From Rostrohypoxylon terebratum (Eukaryota > Ascomycota > Sordariomycetes > Xylariales > Hypoxylaceae): a stretch of DNA of 64,000 nucleotides. The stretch is taken from the NCBI GenBank assembly GCA_022497145.1, contig MU385887.1:124001-188000 (forward strand), written 5' to 3'. Positions 59,006 to 64,000 of the stretch are shown here, piece by piece. Under the pieces are notes generated by a model, which saw only the letters and a list, made by a program, of their open reading frames with translations, was not told where the DNA came from and did no database searches. Within the stretch, counting starts at the first letter, position 1; each line of letters begins with the position of its first letter. The position numbers and the translations under genes were made by a program.

Positions 59006-61036
59006 ATTTCATGTCGAGATTTGCGATGTTGACATCATGACATAGCATGGAACGCATGACAGTTGGGATGCATTGGCATATGGGAGCTTGAGGCAAAGTT
59101 GAGGCAAGCTTGAGGCAAGCTTGAGTGTTCAGAGAATGAATCGCTCACATGTGTACTAAGAAGGTACCTACATAGGCAACGAAATAATCGAGAAGACTTT
59201 GCCATTACTGCTTCAATGAAGAAATTCAAGTTCATAACATGTTGGTGATAGTGACCTGAGGAAATCCCAGACTCCCTAATTGACTAGGTACTATTCAGAC
59301 ATATCGCCGCCCTTTTCCGCTCCTTCCCTCTCATATGTTTTTCCTTCTTCCTCTTTCCCGCAAAAGAAAACAGGGCTTAACTAAAATTACAGTTAAAGTT
59401 AAACATTCTACGATTCCCACGTTCCACACTAATATTTGAGTTGATATCGACATCGATCGCTCTCAATGTAGCTCAACCTAACTACCTTACAACGGTGGTA
59501 ATTAATAAACACTCTGATGTCGCTGCCTACTAGGTATATAGGTATGTAATAGCTAGGTACCGATCAAGTATTAATGAAAGTACCTACCCATTCACAAAAT
59601 TTCTCTTCTTTTTGTTTCCTCTAATGATTCTGCAGGTATCTTCATATTCATCATGTGTTCATACAATACTTACCTAGGTTAGTAGATTACAAACACGCAT
59701 TTACTCAGCCATCTTTTCCCAAAGTTACTAGGTTAAAGAAAATATTAACAAAAATTAACGCTGCGGGCTTCACTTATACCTTGTTTAGATATGTACAAGC
59801 AGACACCTATGAATTAAAAAACCAATATACAAGAATTTCTCTCACTTTGACCATCCATTGCACTTGGTGACTGTTTCCAGCTGTGATCGGAAATATTGAA
59901 GATTATATACCTACCTATCTATATTCAACCAAGCACTCCAGGTCCATCTCTAGCCAGCATATTGCCCAACAGGAGTATCTCTTGAATCGATCTCGAAACC
60001 CGACGGTCACTCAAGATATCCGCAACAATTCACATTTGCCCAACTGTGTACTTAGTCATTACATCGTCTTCCATCCGTAAACATACTAGGTAGGTGCCTA
60101 CAGTAGGTACCTAATAGGTAAATGCCACTTTGAATTGCCCGCAATGAGAACCCCGGCCCCGTAGTGTCACCAGTTGTAAACGAGGGTAGCTATTGCCTCA
60201 GGAAATGCCTTGAACCCAAGATCAGTAACTCTCGGCAAGACGTAAGGAATTCTACTTAACTCTCAAGCTTTGAGCATAAACCTTTCCCTTGATTCTTCCT
60301 TTCTCCATCTTCTCTTCCCTTTCATCACCCACTCTCCCCCAAATTTTCTGCACAAATCAACCAACTGCTATCCCAGAACTCCAACCTTGGAACTTGACCT
60401 GCTCTATAGCAGACAGATAATTTGGTATGTCACCTCTCATTTTCCTTTCTCTTTTTCTATTTCTGATATCATTCGCTTTGCTATTGCTGAGTTGCGTTGT
60501 GTTGATGGTTGATTAAAACATCAAATCTCCATTCAACTTCCTCGACAACTCTCTCTACTTTACCTACATCCCCAAATCTACAACACATTACCACACGCTT
60601 GTCTTGTCTTGTCTTTTATTTTCTTGATCTTGAAGATCCTGAATCCTCATTCCCATACACATGACAATTATATTGCCATTGTCATCACACGTGTGAGTCT
60701 CCATGCAATAGAGCCAAGTGGCTCGCACTTGCGATATTGGACTTAGGGTTTTGAATTGCGAAGAGAAGTAATGGTTAACCGTTTCTTCTCTATCGCGTTC
60801 GCTAATAGCGATCAGTATAAGGTACACTATACTATGGAGGATCCTTCCTATGTACCATATGATACAAGTTCTGTTCAAGAAGATACCTGTTCATTTATCA
60901 GCATTCGCGTCGCGCTAAACCGGGCCGCTCCGATACGTCACATACTAATCTTTGATTGCTACATAGAGTACCTTGACTCGCCGTAAATTCGGCAGCTTCG
61001 ACACGGAACAAGTAGTTCACGCAACCAATAATTACA
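59006..61036. other. Long intergenic region
   Basis: About 2 kb between two genes on the same strand. TAGGTA/CCTAGG words recur (59529-59563, 60087-60119). From about 60290 to 60600 the plus strand is pyrimidine-rich, like a fungal promoter or 5' leader. No gene is supported. Confidence 0.55.
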
Positions 61037-63496
61037 ATGTCCGGCCCGTCCGGCCCGTCCGCCTACGGCGATCCCCAGGCCCACCAGCCTGCCTCTCTTG
61101 ATCCCGAGGCTCAAGATTTTACTACTAACTGCGGAGAAGATGATGGCTCTGTACTCGATGCCACTTATATCACTCATTCTATTCCCGACGTTCCCTCTGG
61201 CTCTCACGTTGTCGGTCTCTGTACTGTACCCCGCGATCAAGCGGGCATGGATAACCTTGGTTACCATATCACCGACTTCCTAGCCTTCAAGTACCTTCTT
61301 CACAGTGACGTTGAACAGGTTTGGTTCGCTCATTGCGATGTTGTCGAAATCGTCAACCAGCAACCTAACCTTTACGTCCATGGTAAGGACCGCCGAATGA
61401 TCATTCATGCCGAGGGCGTTAGTGATGACGAAGGTACCAGCTATCAAGGAACTTACTCCCACGCGACCGGTTTGAAGGTCCAGACAGATCGCCAGAAATT
61501 GATGGCGGATTTCCTCATCGCTTGTTCTGTCAAGGCGCATTTATCGGTGGAATCTCGTACTCCTCTGATCGTTGTGGTCTGTGGTCCAACCAATCTCCAG
61601 CAGGACATCTTTTTTGGTGAGACTGGATCAGCCAATCACTTAAAGAGTGAGACTATTTCTCATGCGATCGGCGATATGGTCGAGGCTATCATGGTGACGC
61701 CCGCCTTGTTCTCTGCTGGATGGCAGGTCAACCCGTCTTTTACTCGATCGCCAGTCCAGGTACGTGCCGATCGCGGTGAATTTCTCGCGAAGCAATTCGG
61801 TGGTGTCTTTACGAAGTTCCACGTAGGCCATTTTGTGGGTCCAACCTGTCCGTTTTTCAACGGTAATGGAATGAATGCCGAAGAAGTGAAGGATAAATTC
61901 TCTAATCCTTTCTTGTCCGATGAGCAGAAACAGCTTCTTGCCGACTTGAAGGTGACTCTGCACAATTCTCTTGTCGGCCGATTGTCCGTCGGATATGGCG
62001 ATCACTCCTTCAACTTTGAGATGGAGTATGATGATTGGGAGAAACTTATCAACGCTCGCCACTACCTCTCATTGGACGACTACCGCAAAAAGTGGGAGAA
62101 GCTTGGAAAAAACACTGAACATGTGTACAACGGGAGCTTTGGCTTTCTTGGAGATGCCTTTGGTGGCAATAAGAGCTCTCAATTGAGCCACCTTAAGCAT
62201 CTTGTCAAAGAATCATTCGCCTCGTGGCCTGCCTACTGGGAACTACCAGCCAGTAACGGAGCCAGAGCGATCTTCATGAAACTTCTCGATGAGCAGAGTA
62301 CTGACGAGAACTTCTGTCATGAGATCTTCAGCGTCCTTGAACACCGCGCCTCGTTGGCCGTCCTTGGAGATGCCACTCTTCGGTACATGGGAATTTCAAG
62401 ACCAAACGAAGACCGATGCCGGGACTGGAACGAGAAAATCGACTTCAGAGTGGTTAGCGTGCCTTACAAGGAGATCATAGACAAGATTCCCGGTGTTTAT
62501 GTACTTCCCGGAGTTAATCCCGATAAACATCGCTCGATTCAGCAGTACTGGGACCATCCAGTCTTCTATCTGGCCTTAGCCGTAGTTCGTCATCGAGCTT
62601 TGGTTGGTGAAAGCGTATACCCAATTGAAATACGCATCAGTGATTGTATGTACATCAATGGTCTCTGACGTTACCTATTACTAACATATAATTGTTTAGT
62701 TTTCGAAGGAGTGAAATCTCGTCAGGCCGACTTGCTCCTCAGCATTCCCGAGATTGAGTATTACTGTGTGGCATGGCTCAACACCATTGGCATGCCAGTT
62801 TGTCGTCTGTTCGGGAGCTCTGCCACTACAGATAAGAGTCCCTCTATTACAAATGAGGGATCCACCACTGTAGACGAAAGCTTTCCTGCCTTGGATGAGA
62901 ATCCTGCTATTATGGATGAGAGTCCTGCTGTTGTGGATGAGAATTCCGCTGCTGTGGATCAGCTTGAGGCACCGGCACAGGCCGCAGCCGAAGTTGACGA
63001 GAATGTGCTGAACAATGCCCAGTCTCGACCCCCTCAACAACCTTCGCAGATGCAGAAACGCCTGTTAGACACTATGGCACAGGGACAGTCAGTGTTGGGC
63101 GTATCCACCACATGGAGAACCGAGGCAGAAATCGAGGAATACTTCGCCGAGAACGAGTTTGCGCGGGACGTGTTCGCAGGCTTATTGAAGAAGTCAACTT
63201 CCGATAAGGCAATGAAAAACCTCATCACTAGTTACGCAAAGATATATGAGAATGAGGAGGAAGATACCCACGAAGATTTGATTTCTATGAAGGAGGACCT
63301 TGACCACGTCACCCAGAGGTATCTCATTCATCTCGGAGTGCGCGACGGCCTTCAATTAGCCGCTAACCATCAGCAAGCTGCAGCGCCCCAACTAGTTGCC
63401 ACTCCTCAGCCAGCTACCACTCCTCAGGCAACTAGCCACCAAGACCTATCGATGATACCTCCTCACCTTCGATGGAAGTTTCTGAGAAGGGGCTAA
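61037..63496 (+). CDS. Protein of unknown family, 801 aa, with short repeats
   Basis: Two exons, 61037-62645 and 62700-63496 (donor GTATGT, branch CTAAC, acceptor TTTAG), giving 801 aa. I do not recognise the family. Residues about 55-190 look like an alpha/beta fold: SHVVGLCTVPRDQAGMDNLG, VEQVWFAHCDVVEIVNQQPN and a buried strand PLIVVVCGPTNLQQD. The pattern of a His-containing strand followed by a Cys-containing one recalls caspase-like or other cysteine hydrolases, but this is weak. Residues about 330-570 form a second, largely helical region. At about 593-625 come four imperfect 7-residue repeats (DENPAIM, DESPAVV, DENSAAV), then a helical part (MQKRLLDTMAQGQSV) and a Gln/Ala/Pro-rich tail. 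No signal peptide. The gene is certain, its function unknown. Confidence 0.85.
62871..62960 (+). repeat. 21-bp coding minisatellite
   Basis: About four imperfect copies of a 21-bp unit (GATGAGA.TCCTGCT) in frame, coding 7-residue repeats in the 801-aa protein. Copies differ mainly at the third and sixth codons. Confidence 0.8.
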
Positions 63497-64000
63497 TAAC
63501 AATTAGAATAACCCAGGTTATGATGGTGGCTCAGATCATGAAGGCGGTGCCGGAAGTAGCACAGCCCTTTAACCCTCTCCGTGCTTTTGGTCATTAATTG
63601 ATGAGGAAAGAGGTCATTCATCTTCAGGTTTCGATGTGTTTCGTGGTATTTATGGCTGATGTTAGAGGTTCGAGAAGACCAGTCTTCTCTTTCTTTCCAA
63701 ATCAGCAACCGACGACTTTGTTTGGTCTCAGATGTCTTCCTCCATTTTGCCCATCTCATCAATATCATGGGTTAGGTCTTTTGGCGGAAGGTATATAGGG
63801 GGCCTTTTTCTTCTTTTCCTCCAAGTTCGATGGAGAAATGATTTTTTTTGATCGACGAAATGACTGCAGTTGCCAAGGATGGAAGAGTTGGCAGGTCGAC
63901 CTGTATATAGGGACTCAATAAATTTGACATATCCCTATGATATGAATAGGTCATCGTGATTTGTAAACGTATTAATCTTTTAACGTAGTAGTAAGATGAT
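63497..64000. other. 3' flank of the last gene
   Basis: About 500 bp running to the window edge; no gene is supported. A T run lies near 63842-63849. Confidence 0.5.

Overview
The window is nuclear DNA of a filamentous ascomycete (Pezizomycotina, most likely Sordariomycetes; Xylariales is plausible but not proven). The evidence is dispersed monocistronic genes on both strands, short GT-AG introns of about 45-130 nt with CTAAC/CTGAC-type branch points, typical fungal housekeeping genes (eIF1A, Chs5, Sen1, Ade4), fungal-only families (LysM secreted proteins, subgroup-C GH18 chitinases, 2EXR and F-box proteins) and long untranslated flanks rich in CCTAGG/TAGGTA words. I see no operons, no CRISPR and no recognisable transposon. 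Coordinates of spliced genes were built by hand from splice motifs, frame closure and family similarity; every spliced model reported here closes in frame.

Layout. 0.4-6.1 kb: eIF1A (-), an orphan 282-aa protein (+), the exomer subunit Chs5 (+) and a GC-rich short-chain dehydrogenase (-). 6.1-12.9 kb: mostly intergenic around one 835-aa disordered coiled-coil protein (+). 12.9-22 kb: the RNA/DNA helicase Sen1 (-, 2051 aa, 4 exons) and a HhH-GPD DNA glycosylase (-). 23.9-26.6 kb: amidophosphoribosyltransferase Ade4 (-, 13 exons), whose fourth intron is a spliceosomal twin intron (stwintron). 28.3-34 kb: a pirin (+), a decayed GMC oxidoreductase (+, pseudogene) and an F-box-like protein (-). 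34.5-43.9 kb: a divergent pair made of a six-LysM secreted protein (-, 719 aa) and a 1757-aa GH18 chitinase with hevein-type modules and a long cysteine-rich tail (+). 47.3-50.3 kb: a second, GPI-anchored Ser/Thr-rich GH18 chitinase (+). 50.7-51.6 kb: tRNA-Gly(GCC) and a GFA/CENP-V-type zinc protein (both -). 52.8-56.3 kb: a GH35 beta-galactosidase (-, 9 exons). 57.5-63.5 kb: a 2EXR-domain protein (+) and an 801-aa protein of unknown family (+).

How it fits together. The clearest functional unit is the LysM/chitinase pair sharing a 1-kb bidirectional promoter: one product binds chitin, the other cuts it, and this gene pairing is known for subgroup-C chitinases of filamentous fungi. The second chitinase 3.5 kb further on and Chs5 (export of chitin synthase) make the window chitin-rich, though Chs5 is a distant housekeeping gene and its presence is probably chance. 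The remaining genes look like unrelated neighbours.

The most unusual single observation is the stwintron in ADE4: removing the whole interval as one conventional intron gives an immediate stop, whereas two-step splicing restores the conserved glutaminase-domain sequence exactly.
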